Source: JASHVB01 sp035508435 (GTDB taxonomy: Bacteria; Pseudomonadota; Alphaproteobacteria; Acetobacterales; Acetobacteraceae). From it: 64,000 nucleotides of DNA. This document shows, piece by piece, positions 8,616 through 17,123 of the stretch. Both the position numbers and the translations under genes were made by a program. The stretch covers positions 1-64,000 of the forward strand of contig DATJNA010000256.1 in assembly GCA_035508435.1 (NCBI GenBank), written 5' to 3'. Position 1 is the stretch's first letter. Every line of letters begins with the position of its first letter. The notes beneath the pieces were generated by a model, which saw nothing but the letters and a program-made list of their open reading frames with translations, searched no databases and had not been told where the DNA came from.

Positions 8616-8771
8616 CTAGCAGGGTGGCACCGCACCGTCCGGGCAGGTCACCACCGAACCCTGCGGCACGACGACCGTGGTGTGCGTGGGCTGCGGCTGC
8701 GTTGCGTCGGTGTAGCTGAAGCACCCGCCGAGAGCGAGCGGCACAAGTAGCGCAATCAGGATGCGGATCAT
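8616..8771 (-). CDS. Small lipoprotein
   Basis: A 51-residue protein with a lipoprotein signal (MIRILIALLVPLALGGC, lipobox LGGC, Cys at residue 17) and a short mature part ending VVTCPDGAVPPC. Tiny lipoproteins of this type, with a Thr/Val-rich stretch and a CPDG-PPC ending, recur in Alphaproteobacteria. No function is assigned. It lies downstream of the HpnN gene on the same strand but 115 bp after the intervening gene, so it probably has its own promoter. Confidence 0.7.
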   Translation of the reverse strand: MIRILIALLVPLALGGCFSYTDATQPQPTHTTVVVPQGSVVTCPDGAVPPC

Positions 8772-8886
8772 GGCAAGGCTTCCCTTTATGTCAGGACCGC
8801 ACACAAATAGCCTGGCCTTGCCGTTTCGCCTGCTCAACGCAACGTGCAGCACGCAGCCGTTATCATTGCAGCGACTGCGTCTGTTA

Positions 8887-9237
8887 TCATTGCTGCGCCG
8901 GGTCGGCTCCGCCGCGCAGCAGATCCCCCGGTTCGCCGCGCAGCACGTCCTTGGGAGCGGAAGGCTCGCCGCAATCGGTCCGCGGCGCCTGCATCGGCAC
9001 CTGCACCCAGGCCTGTCCGGTGGTTCCGCTCGGCACGCCGGGGCGTCCGGCAAGATCGATCGACAGCGGGATCGACGGCCCCTGCGCGGGCACTGTGGGG
9101 CAATCGGCCGGCTGGGCCAATGCGCCGCCCGACGCCGCGACGCCCAACCCCGCGGCCGTGACGCCCAACCCCGCGGCCGCGACGCCCAACCCCGCGACCG
9201 CTACGCCCAGCCCCGCCGCCCGCACCAGCACCCGCAT
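8887..9237 (-). CDS. Secreted protein with a tandem-repeat signal peptide
   Basis: A 116-residue protein. The first 42 residues form a long hydrophobic export signal made of four 7-residue repeats of the type AAGLGVA, ending in GGALAQ, where signal peptidase I would cut. The mature part of about 74 residues is Pro/Gly-rich, has two Cys, and shows no known domain. The ATG at 9237 lies 25 bp after the stop of HpnN on the same strand, so it may be cotranscribed with it. The length of the repeat may differ between strains. Function unknown. Confidence 0.55.
   Translation of the reverse strand: MRVLVRAAGLGVAVAGLGVAAAGLGVTAAGLGVAASGGALAQPADCPTVPAQGPSIPLSIDLAGRPGVPSGTTGQAWVQVPMQAPRTDCGEPSAPKDVLRGEPGDLLRGGADPAQQ
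9134..9217. repeat. Four tandem 21-bp repeats inside a signal peptide
   Basis: Units at 9134-9154, 9155-9175, 9176-9196 and 9197-9217 share the core ACGCCCAACCCCGC; the last is more diverged. The unit is 21 bp, so changes in copy number keep the frame and lengthen the hydrophobic core of the secreted protein by 7 residues each. Confidence 0.9.
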
Positions 9238-9262
9238 GGCGCGGCAGTTCAGCAGAGATCGG

Positions 9263-11860
9263 TTAACGTTTGGTTTGCGCCGGCGTCAGGCTGGCAAGCA
9301 ACGCGGGGATGAACACCAGGCTCGCCAGCAGCGTGCAGGCCAGGCTGATCAGCAGCAGATCACCCATGCTCGCGGTGCCGGGATGCGCCGACAGCGCCAG
9401 CGACCCGAACGCGGTCCCGGTCGTCAGCGCCGAGAACACGATCGCCCGCGCGGTCGCGGAGCCGAGCAATCTGCGACGCCCCTCGCGCCAGTTCATCACG
9501 AAATAGATATTGAACGCGACGCCGACGCCCAGCAGCAGCGGCAGCGCGATGATGTTGGCGAAGTTCAGCGGCAGCGGCAGCAGCACCGCCACCATCAGCG
9601 TGAGCAAGGCCGACAGGATCAGCGGCGCCAGCACCAGCAGCACATCGCGCACCCGCCGCAGCGCGATTGCCAGGATCACGGTGATCGCCAGCACGGCATA
9701 GATTGCGGCGTCGCGGAAGGCATCGACGATCGTCCTGCTGGTCGCCTCGATGGTGACCGCGGCGCCGCCGGCGTCCGGCGCAATCCGCGTCACCGCGTCG
9801 ACGAACCGCCGCAGGCCGCGGCTGCCCTTGCCCAGGTCCTTCGGCATCACCTGGATCCGCGCCGCGCCGTTCGGCAACAGCCAGTCGCGCGACACATCGG
9901 GCGGAATCGAGGCCAGCGTCACCGGCTCCGCGTTCAGCGCCGTGCGCAGCCGGTCCAGCTCTTCCGGCAGAAAGCGGGTCAGCGCCGCGTTGGTAACCAT
10001 CACTACCGGGTCGGAGGCCGTTTCCAAGTGCTTCAGGTCACTGGCGATGTCGGCGAGTGGATGATTGGGCGGCAGTTTCGGCAGGGCGGGATCGATCTGC
10101 GCCAGCGCGGTCTTGGCGGCAAGGCGCACCTGGTCCGGTGTGATCGGCGCCGGCGGCGTCACCGGCGGCGCCATCGTGGGCGCCAGGATCGAGTTCGCAT
10201 CGGCGATGATCGCCAGCTTCTGCTGCTGGTCGTCCGGCACGAAGCCGTTGATGTCGATCACCTTGTCCACGGTCGGCAACGGCTTGAGCTGCGCCGCAAG
10301 CGCGTCCGCCGCCGGCGCGTTCGGCGCCAGGATGTCGATGCTGTAGGGGTTGGTCACCGGATTGTTCAGCAGATCGCGCAGCGTCTCCATCGCCTCGGTG
10401 TGCGGGTTCTTGGTGTCGAGCGGATCGGAATCGAACTCCAGCCGCGGCGCGAGTACGGCGGCGCCCACAGCCAGCACGATCGCGACCGCCAGGATGGGGC
10501 GATGCCAGCGCATCACCAGCGGATCCAGCGGCGCCGCCCAGGCAAAGCCGACCAGGCGTGCCTCGCCCGGCGGGTGGCACAGCGTGATCGCGGCGGGCAG
10601 GAAGGTCATCGTGCAGGCGAAGGCGATCAGCATGCCGAAGCCCGCGATCAGCCCCAGCTCGGCAACACCCTGAAAACTGGTGGGCACGAAGGCGAGAAAC
10701 CCGGCCGCCGTGGCGCACGCCGCCACCAGGATCTGGGTGCCGACGCGGCGGGCGTTCTGCCGCATCGCCTCGGCGGCGTCGTGCGGGTTCTCGAAACGCC
10801 GCTCGCGGTAGCGCACCGAGAACTGGATGGCGAAATCCACTGCGATGCCGACGAACAATACACCGAACCCGACCGACACCAGGTTCAGCGTGCCCACCGC
10901 CAGCGTCGCGAACAGCAGCGTGAGCGACAGGCCAAACGCGAGCGTGCCGAGAATCGGCACGATCAGCCGCCAGGTCTTCGCCGCCAGGAACAACCACACC
11001 GTGATCAGGATGACGCTGCCGATCAGGCCCTCGACGGCACCCTGGGCGACCGAGGCGAATTCCTCGTCGGCCAGCGCGATCTGGCCGGTGATGCGCACGC
11101 GCGCCGAGCCATCCTTCACGAAGGGAAGCTGGGCGATGATGGCGCGCATTGCCTTGGTGGCTTCGCCGCCCGGCTCCAGGTCACCGTAATTCTGCCTCGG
11201 CTGCACCAGCACGAAACGGTAGGGGCCTTCCAGGCCCGCCAGGTCGCCGCCGAGCAAGTTCTGCCACGACAGCGGCTGCGGATGCCCGGCCAGCGCGTCG
11301 GCCAGCGCCTGGTGGAAGCCGCGCATCGGCGCGATATACGGCGTGAGGTCCGCCTCGCCGTGCGTCACCCCCATGCCAAGCAAGGCCAGCGCAGAGAACA
11401 ATCCTCGGGCAGTCGGGTCGGCGACGAGCTGGCCAATGAACGGCTGCGCGTCGATGGTGCGGTTCATCAGGTCGGTCAACTGTTTCGTATCGAGAAACAG
11501 CAGCCCTTCCTTCTGCAAATAGGGCGACGCATCGGGCCGGCGCACGGTGATGAAATGCGCGTGATCCGCCGACAGCCTGGCCGCAAGCTCGGCAGCGGTG
11601 GCGTCCGCCTCCTCCGGGATCCGCGCGTTCACCACCGCCACGAGCAAGTTGTTGAACTGCGGGAAATCGTGGTCGAACTCGACGGCGTGCTGCCGCCACG
11701 GCAGCTCCTTGGAGAACATCGCGTCGGTGTCGGTGGTGACGCCGAGCCCGTGCGCCGCACCCCAGACCGAGAGGCAGGCAAGCGCGATGCACCCCAGGAC
11801 AACGGCAAGGGCATTGCGGCGGCTGAAGTCAGCCAGGCCGACGAGCAAGCGGGTCAGCAT
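9263..11860 (-). CDS. hpnN: Hopanoid transporter HpnN, RND superfamily
   Basis: An 865-residue inner-membrane RND protein with two repeats of one helix, a large periplasmic loop and five helices. The membrane blocks lie at about residues 20-40, 270-440, 460-480 and 720-865. The proton-relay region of the first half is seen around FVGIAVDFAIQFSVRYRERR. HpnN moves hopanoids to the outer membrane, which marks a hopanoid-making organism. The ATG at 11860 begins MLTRLLVGLADFSRR, as in the family. No other hopanoid genes are in the window. A very long frame on the opposite strand (8951-13165) is a codon-bias shadow here. Confidence 0.9.
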   Translation of the reverse strand: MLTRLLVGLADFSRRNALAVVLGCIALACLSVWGAAHGLGVTTDTDAMFSKELPWRQHAVEFDHDFPQFNNLLVAVVNARIPEEADATAAELAARLSADHAHFITVRRPDASPYLQKEGLLFLDTKQLTDLMNRTIDAQPFIGQLVADPTARGLFSALALLGMGVTHGEADLTPYIAPMRGFHQALADALAGHPQPLSWQNLLGGDLAGLEGPYRFVLVQPRQNYGDLEPGGEATKAMRAIIAQLPFVKDGSARVRITGQIALADEEFASVAQGAVEGLIGSVILITVWLFLAAKTWRLIVPILGTLAFGLSLTLLFATLAVGTLNLVSVGFGVLFVGIAVDFAIQFSVRYRERRFENPHDAAEAMRQNARRVGTQILVAACATAAGFLAFVPTSFQGVAELGLIAGFGMLIAFACTMTFLPAAITLCHPPGEARLVGFAWAAPLDPLVMRWHRPILAVAIVLAVGAAVLAPRLEFDSDPLDTKNPHTEAMETLRDLLNNPVTNPYSIDILAPNAPAADALAAQLKPLPTVDKVIDINGFVPDDQQQKLAIIADANSILAPTMAPPVTPPAPITPDQVRLAAKTALAQIDPALPKLPPNHPLADIASDLKHLETASDPVVMVTNAALTRFLPEELDRLRTALNAEPVTLASIPPDVSRDWLLPNGAARIQVMPKDLGKGSRGLRRFVDAVTRIAPDAGGAAVTIEATSRTIVDAFRDAAIYAVLAITVILAIALRRVRDVLLVLAPLILSALLTLMVAVLLPLPLNFANIIALPLLLGVGVAFNIYFVMNWREGRRRLLGSATARAIVFSALTTGTAFGSLALSAHPGTASMGDLLLISLACTLLASLVFIPALLASLTPAQTKR

Positions 11861-12016
11861 CGAGAGGTGGTTTCCGTCGGCAGGGGCGCCCCTGATAGTG
11901 CGTCCGCCGGGACGGGTCCATGCGACGGGGCGCAGCCCCGGGCGGCCGCGCAAGCGGCTTTGACGGCCGCGCCCGGCTGGGCGAACACTGCCACGCTCAT
12001 GAGGGAGGCTCGTCCC

Positions 12017-13165
12017 ATGTCCAGCTCCGTTACCGACGCCAGTGCCAAGGCCGGGCCGCGCAGCCGCCCGCCGTTCCGTGCCGATCACGTGGGGAGCCTG
12101 CTGCGGCCGCGCGAGTTGGCCGAGGCCCGCGCCGCGCACAAGGCAGGCTCACTCTCCGGGGAGGCGCTGCGCGCGGTGGAGGACCGCTGCATCGAGGCCG
12201 TGATCCGCAGGCAGGAGGAGGTCGGGCTGCGCGCCGCGACCGACGGCGAGTACCGGCGGGCCTATTGGCACTACGATTTCGTCTCCGGACTGGATGGGGT
12301 GGAGATCTACGAGCCGGAGCAAAAGATCCAGTTCAAGGGCGCGGTGCTGTTGCCGCACGCGCTGCGGGTCAACGCCCGGATCGGCTGGTCGAAGCCGGTG
12401 ATGGTGGAGGATTTCCGTTTCGTTGCCGACCATGTTCGGACGGCGGTGCCGAAGATGACAATCCCCTCGCCGTCCGTGGTGCATTTCCGCGGCGGCCGGC
12501 GCGCGATCGACCCCAAGATATATCCGGACCTCGACGGCTTCTTCGCCGATCTGGGCGCGGCGTACCAGAAGGCGGTGGCGGCGTTCGGCGCGGCCGGCTG
12601 CCGCTATCTGCAGATCGACGAAGTCAACATCGCCTATCTCTGCGACCCGGAGCAAATCGAGAGTTTGAAGGCACGCGGGGAGCATGTGGAGAACCTGCTG
12701 GGAATCTACGCGGATCTGCTGAACCAGGCGATTTCCGGCCGGCCGGAGGGGATGACGATCAGCATGCATCTCTGCCGCGGCAATTTCCGCAGCACGTGGG
12801 TCGCATCCGGCGGCTATGAGCCGGTGGCGGAGACGTTGTTCAACCGCATCCATTCCGATGCGTATTTCATGGAATATGATTCGGACCGCGCGGGCGGGTT
12901 CGAACCGCTGCGCTTCGTGCCGCGAGGGCACAAGCTGGTGGTGCTGGGGCTGGTCACCACCAAGACCGGCGAATTGGAGAGCCGCGATTCGCTGCTGCGG
13001 CGGATCGAGGCGGCGTCGAAGTATCTGCCGCTCGAGCAATTGGCCTTGTCGCCGCAATGCGGTTTCGCTTCGACCGAGGAGGGCAACTTGCTCGGCGAGG
13101 AGCAACAGTGGGCGAAGCTGCGGCTGTGTGTGGAGGTGGCGCGGGAGGTCTGGGGCGGCGTCTAG
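12017..13165 (+). CDS. MetE-like cobalamin-independent methyltransferase
   Basis: A 382-residue protein homologous to the C-terminal catalytic half of methionine synthase MetE (UROD/MetE-like TIM barrel). The start FRADHVGSLLRP is typical of the stand-alone YxjG/YxjH-type members. Candidate zinc ligands are the His/Cys of SMHLCRGN near residue 257 and the Cys of SPQCGF near 347. It probably transfers a methyl group to a thiol, but members differ in donor and acceptor, and the N-terminal folate half of MetE is absent. The ATG at 12017 was chosen; it is preceded by GGGAGGCTCGTCCC. It is divergent from hpnN. Confidence 0.82.
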   Translation: MSSSVTDASAKAGPRSRPPFRADHVGSLLRPRELAEARAAHKAGSLSGEALRAVEDRCIEAVIRRQEEVGLRAATDGEYRRAYWHYDFVSGLDGVEIYEPEQKIQFKGAVLLPHALRVNARIGWSKPVMVEDFRFVADHVRTAVPKMTIPSPSVVHFRGGRRAIDPKIYPDLDGFFADLGAAYQKAVAAFGAAGCRYLQIDEVNIAYLCDPEQIESLKARGEHVENLLGIYADLLNQAISGRPEGMTISMHLCRGNFRSTWVASGGYEPVAETLFNRIHSDAYFMEYDSDRAGGFEPLRFVPRGHKLVVLGLVTTKTGELESRDSLLRRIEAASKYLPLEQLALSPQCGFASTEEGNLLGEEQQWAKLRLCVEVAREVWGGV

Positions 13166-13210
13166 GCCCCTATTGGCAAACCCTTGTATGGGTCAGGAGC
13201 CCGCCTCGCC

Positions 13211-13300
13211 CGCGGCGGGCTCTCAACCCGCGGCGGGCTCTCGACCCGCGGCAGGCTCTCGACCCGCGGCGGGATCTCGACCCGCGGCGAGTTCTCAACT
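13211..13300. repeat. Five tandem 18-bp repeats
   Basis: Five 18-bp units (13211, 13229, 13247, 13265, 13283) share CGCGGCGGGCTCTCGACC with a few changes. Each contains a CCGCGG palindrome at the junction. They fill most of the gap between the MetE-like gene and tlpA. Reading frames run through them only because 18 is divisible by three; I do not call a gene. Confidence 0.9.
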
Positions 13301-13426
13301 GCAACGGCGGGCTCCGGAGCTATGCAAGGCTCTCCAGCAGAGCCGGCGTCGCCGTGCTGCAAGCAGCCATGCGAAGCAATCTCGTGATGCTGCCGGCGGC
13401 CTATGCCGGCGATCCCGGAAAAGCCG

Positions 13427-13975
13427 TTATCCGACCAGCTTCCGCACGATTGCCACCGCCGCGGGCGTGGACCAGTCCGCCGAACCGGACAGCCGCGCTT
13501 GCTCCCGCCCTTGCTTGTCGATGATCACGCTGGTGGGAATGCCGTCAACGCCGAACGCCTGTTCCGCGACACCTTGTGGATCGAGCAAGACCGGCAGCCC
13601 CGTGATGCCATGGGCGCGAAAGAACGCCTCCACCGCCGCCGCGCCGCCGTGATCCGACGACAGCGGCAGCACAGCGATGTCCGCCGGAGCCAGCGTCTTC
13701 GACAATGCCGCGAGCGACGGCATCTCCGCGACACAGGGCGCGCACCACGTAGCCCACAGGTTGATCACCATGCCATGACCGCGGAACTCCGACAGGCGGT
13801 GCGTCCTGCCGCCGGCATCCACGAAGGAAATGTCGGGCGCCGGGACCGGCGGATCAACCGGCTGCAACACCGCGCCGAGCGCCTTGAGTTCCTGCGCGCG
13901 CGGTTTGCGCGGCCATCCCGCCGCCGCTAGGGTCCCGCCCGCCGCCAGCATCACTCGGCGGGTGATCAAAGCCAT
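13427..13975 (-). CDS. tlpA: TlpA-type periplasmic thiol-disulfide oxidoreductase
   Basis: A 182-residue thioredoxin-fold protein. The start MALITRRVMLAAGG carries a twin-arginine-like export signal ending near PRAQ. The active site is WCAPC near residue 75, and the cis-Pro loop is DGIPTSVII near 146, so both redox and substrate-binding features are intact. It should reduce disulfides in the periplasm, for example during cytochrome maturation. The ATG at 13975 has a strong site (AAGGAGG) upstream. Its start is only 15 bp from that of argH on the other strand. Confidence 0.88.
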   Translation of the reverse strand: MALITRRVMLAAGGTLAAAGWPRKPRAQELKALGAVLQPVDPPVPAPDISFVDAGGRTHRLSEFRGHGMVINLWATWCAPCVAEMPSLAALSKTLAPADIAVLPLSSDHGGAAAVEAFFRAHGITGLPVLLDPQGVAEQAFGVDGIPTSVIIDKQGREQARLSGSADWSTPAAVAIVRKLVG

Positions 13976-13990
13976 GATGGACCTCCTTCG

Positions 13991-15406
13991 TTGACCGCCG
14001 ATCCGCAACGCCGCAACGCCGCCGCCAATGCCCAATGGGGCGGGCGCTTCGCTGCCGGTCCGTCACTGATCATGCAGGAGATAAATGCCTCCATCGGCTT
14101 TGACCGCAAGCTGTGGCGGCAGGACATACGAGGCTCGCTGGCGCATGCTGCGATGCTGGCGAAGATCGGCCTGTTGAGCGCAGCGGATGAAAGTGCCATC
14201 GCCAAAGGCTTGCAGGCGATCGCCGCGGAGATCGACGGCGGCCGTTTCCCGTTCGATACGGCGCTGGAAGACATCCACATGAACATCGAGGCGCGGCTCA
14301 CCGAACGGATCGGCGATGCCGGCCGCCGCCTGCACACCGCGCGCAGCCGCAACGACCAGGTGGCAACCGATTTCCGCCTGTGGGTGCGCGACGCGATCGA
14401 CGGGCTCGATGCGCAGATCGCCGACCTGATGCTGGCGCTGGCGGAGCGCGCCGCCGATCACGCCGCCGATCCGATGCCCGGCTTCACCCATTTGCAGACC
14501 GCGCAGCCGGTGACGTTCGGCCACCATTTGCTCGCCTATGTCGAAATGCTCGGGCGCGACCGCGGCCGCCTCGCCGACGCGCGCCGCCGGCTGAATGAAT
14601 CGCCACTGGGTGCGGCGGCGCTGGCCGGCACGTCCTTTCCCATTGACCGCGACATGACCGCGCACGCGCTCGGCTTCGACCGGCCGGCGGCCAATTCGCT
14701 CGATGCGGTGTCGGACCGGGATTTCGCGCTGGAATTCCTGGCCGCCGCCGCGCTCTCCGCCATGCACCTGTCACGCTTCGCCGAGGAGATCGTGATCTGG
14801 TCTAGCGCGCCGTTCGCCTTCATCCGACTGTCGGACGCGTTCACCACCGGCAGCTCCATCATGCCGCAGAAGCGCAATCCGGACGCGGCGGAATTGGTGC
14901 GCGCGAAAACCGGGCGCGTCACCGGCGCTCTGGTGGCGCTGCTGACGGTGATGAAGGGCCTGCCGCTCGCCTATGCCAAGGACATGCAGGAGGACAAGCA
15001 ACCAGTGTTCGATGCCGCCGACGCCTGGGCATTGTCGCTCGCGGCGACCGCGGGCATGGTGCGCGACATGACGCCGGATGCCGACCGCATGCGCGCCTTC
15101 GCCGGCGCGGGATTTGCCACCGCGACCGACCTTGCTGACTGGCTGGTGCGGGTGCTGCACCTGCCGTTCCGTGACGCGCACCACGTCACCGGCAGGCTGG
15201 TGGCCCGGGCCGAGGCCCTGGGCGTCGATCTCGCCGCATTGCCGTTGGCGGAGATGCAGATGGTAGAGCAATGCATCACCTCCGATGTGTTTTCCGTGCT
15301 GACGGTGGATGCGTCGGTCGCGTCACGCATCAGCCATGGCGGCACCGCGCCGGTCAATGTCGCGCGCGAGGCGGCGCGGTGGCTCGCCGCATTGCGGGCA
15401 GCATGA
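13991..15406 (+). CDS. argH: Argininosuccinate lyase
   Basis: A 471-residue lyase that splits argininosuccinate into arginine and fumarate, the last step of arginine synthesis. The family signature GSSIMPQKRNP lies near residue 287, with HTARSRNDQV near 117 and TAQPVTFGHH near 170. The N-terminal phrase QWGGRF is part of the family, so translation must begin upstream of it. The only suitable codon is the TTG at 13991, which has no clear ribosome binding site; a weak start is therefore likely. It overlaps the next small lipoprotein gene in ATGA. Confidence 0.93.
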   Translation: MTADPQRRNAAANAQWGGRFAAGPSLIMQEINASIGFDRKLWRQDIRGSLAHAAMLAKIGLLSAADESAIAKGLQAIAAEIDGGRFPFDTALEDIHMNIEARLTERIGDAGRRLHTARSRNDQVATDFRLWVRDAIDGLDAQIADLMLALAERAADHAADPMPGFTHLQTAQPVTFGHHLLAYVEMLGRDRGRLADARRRLNESPLGAAALAGTSFPIDRDMTAHALGFDRPAANSLDAVSDRDFALEFLAAAALSAMHLSRFAEEIVIWSSAPFAFIRLSDAFTTGSSIMPQKRNPDAAELVRAKTGRVTGALVALLTVMKGLPLAYAKDMQEDKQPVFDAADAWALSLAATAGMVRDMTPDADRMRAFAGAGFATATDLADWLVRVLHLPFRDAHHVTGRLVARAEALGVDLAALPLAEMQMVEQCITSDVFSVLTVDASVASRISHGGTAPVNVAREAARWLAALRAA

Positions 15407-15537
15407 GGTACGCGTGGTGGCTCGCCGGCGCGCTGGCCTGCGCCGTGCTGCTTGCCGCGTGCGGCAAGAAGGGGCCGCCCGACCCGCCCGGTCCGTCCAG
15501 CGACATTACCTGGCCGCGGGCCTATCCGACGCGCTGA
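15403..15537 (+). CDS. Small lipoprotein, LptM/YifL type
   Basis: A 44-residue protein: hydrophobic signal, lipobox LLAAC with Cys near residue 21, then CGKKGPPDPPGP, the hallmark of the LptM (YifL) family. In E. coli LptM helps assemble the LPS transport pore LptD/LptE. Its ATG overlaps the argH stop. In many proteobacteria this gene sits between argH and lysA; here lysA does not follow. Confidence 0.8.
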   Translation: MRYAWWLAGALACAVLLAACGKKGPPDPPGPSSDITWPRAYPTR

Positions 15538-15645
15538 TGCGACCGACACCGGAAAGCGCGCGCCACCATCCATGCGAGACGCGCAACCACGCAGCCCTGA
15601 CGATGCGCCCGCGCCGCCGTCCCATGAAGCAGGCTGCCCTGTCCG

Positions 15646-15760
15646 TGGCGAGACATCCGTGCACTGGCGTTGCGAGACGTCCGTCCACTGCCCTGTGAGA
15701 CCTCGGTCCACCGTCATTGCGAGCCGTGCGGCGCCGAAGCAATCTTGCTCGCGATGAGCC
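15646..15760. repeat. Degenerate 24-bp tandem repeats followed by a palindromic repeat fragment
   Basis: Units at 15646-15669, 15670-15693 and 15694-15716 share the pattern GCGAGACRTCCGTNCACTG with several changes. They run directly into TCATTGCGAGC at 15714-15724, a fragment of the dispersed palindromic family, with GAAGCAATC at 15737. No gene is seen in the 268-bp gap between the lipoprotein and the amidohydrolase. Confidence 0.6.
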
Positions 15761-15805
15761 GCAGTCGTGCGATCACACCACCAAGAATGCAACGGGAGGA
15801 AACCA

Positions 15806-16840
15806 ATGAGCACCACCGCCCCCAGCCCCTATCTGCCCGTGCGCGACGATTGGCTGGCGCGCCGCAGCGAAACGATCCTGGAACCCGAACTGCCGATCGT
15901 CGATCCCCACCATCATCTGTGGCAACGCCCCGGCTGGCGCTACATGCTGGACGACCTGCTGGCCGACACCAACAGCGGCCACAACATCGTCGCCACCGTG
16001 TTCGTGCAGTGCCGCTCCATGCACCGCGCGAGCGGCCCCGAAGAGATGCGGCCGGTCGGCGAGACCGAGTTCGTCAATGGCGTCGCCGCGATGAGCGCGT
16101 CGGGCCAGTACGGCAAGACCAGGATTTGCGCCGGCATCGTCGGCCATGCCGACCTGCGACTGGGAGCGCGGGTCGGCGCGGTGCTGGAGGCGCATATCCG
16201 CGCCGGCGGCAACCGCTTCCGCGGCATCCGCCACATCACCGCCTGGGACGCCGACCAAACGCTGATGAACCCCGCCTACGCGCCGCCGCCCGGCGTGCTG
16301 GCCGATGCCACATTCCGCGCGGGGTTCGCCACCCTGGCGCCGCTGAACCTGAGCTTCGATGCCTGGCTGTACCATCCGCAGATCGATGAACTCACCGCGC
16401 TGGCACGAGCGTTTCCTGCCACGCCGATCTGCCTGAACCATGTCGGCGGACCACTCGCCATCGGCGCCTATGCCGGCAAGCGCGATGCCGTGTTCTCCGC
16501 CTGGTCAAAATCGATCCGCGCGCTGGCGCAATGCCCGAACGTGGTGGTGAAGCTCGGCGGCATGGCGATGCGCATCAACGGCTTCGATTTCCATGAGAAG
16601 GCGGATCCGCCGTCTTCGGAAGCGCTCGCCGCGGCATGGCAGCCCTATGTCGAGACCTGCATCGAGGCATTCGGCGCATCGCGCTGCATGTTCGAGAGCA
16701 ATTTCCCGGTGGACAAGGGCTCGTACGCCTACGCGCCGTTCTGGAATGCATGCAAATTGCTGGCGCGCCGCGCGAGTGCGGCAGAGAAGGCGGACCTGTT
16801 CTGCGGCACCGCGGCGCGATTCTATCGGCTGGAAATCTAG
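15806..16840 (+). CDS. Amidohydrolase family 2 metal-dependent hydrolase
   Basis: A 344-residue TIM-barrel protein of the amidohydrolase 2 superfamily (lactonase, dicarboxylic-acid lactone hydrolase or decarboxylase class). The metal-binding start is VDPHHHLWQ near residue 31; a later His lies in ICLNHVGGP near 211, and the C-terminal Asp-type region is MFESNFPVDKGSY near 297. The ATG at 15806 follows GGGAGGA. An MFS carrier and a metallo-beta-lactamase-fold hydrolase follow on the same strand, which suggests uptake and hydrolysis of a small organic acid or lactone. The substrate is unknown. Confidence 0.85.
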   Translation: MSTTAPSPYLPVRDDWLARRSETILEPELPIVDPHHHLWQRPGWRYMLDDLLADTNSGHNIVATVFVQCRSMHRASGPEEMRPVGETEFVNGVAAMSASGQYGKTRICAGIVGHADLRLGARVGAVLEAHIRAGGNRFRGIRHITAWDADQTLMNPAYAPPPGVLADATFRAGFATLAPLNLSFDAWLYHPQIDELTALARAFPATPICLNHVGGPLAIGAYAGKRDAVFSAWSKSIRALAQCPNVVVKLGGMAMRINGFDFHEKADPPSSEALAAAWQPYVETCIEAFGASRCMFESNFPVDKGSYAYAPFWNACKLLARRASAAEKADLFCGTAARFYRLEI

Positions 16841-16864
16841 CCACCATCCCGCGGACCGGCGCGG

Positions 16865-17006
16865 ATCGCAGGGTTCCCGGTTCTCACAAAACCAAGGCAA
16901 GGTGTGGCAGGCTTCACAAAGCGAAAACCACGGCGCGATGCTACGCTAAGATCGGATTTTATCGGCTTGTGAATGCTTGCCTTCACCTTTCTTATCTTTG
17001 TGAGAA
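16865..17006. repeat. Inverted pair of a short repeated element
   Basis: TTCTCACAAA (16881-16890) is matched by the exact complement TTTGTGAGAA at 16997-17006. Nested inside are AAGGCAAG (16894-16901) and CTTGCCTT (16976-16983), and GGCTTCACAAAGC against GGCTTGTGAA. Each arm thus follows the same scheme, TTCTCACA, about 24 bp, then a TTCACA-like block. A third copy lies near 33362. It occupies the upstream region of the MFS gene, so it could be an operator, a promoter pair or a small mobile repeat. Confidence 0.55.
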
Positions 17007-17123
17007 TCAAACGGCTGCCGCCGGCACCCACCGTGCGAGACCAACGCGCCCTGTCGCGCGCCGGGCCGGAGCGCCGCTGGTCTCCCAGCCAATCTTGTCC
17101 TCCGGCAAGCAGAGGAACGTCCG

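Noticed and set aside
8951..13165. A single rightward frame of 1,404 codons
   Set aside because: Its first 1,020 codons run antisense through hpnN and have Arg/Gln/His-rich low-complexity translation; only the last 382 residues (12017-13165) are a real protein.
13162..13362. Leftward frame with PRVES repeats
   Set aside because: Arises only from the 18-bp repeat array; no ribosome binding site and no domain.
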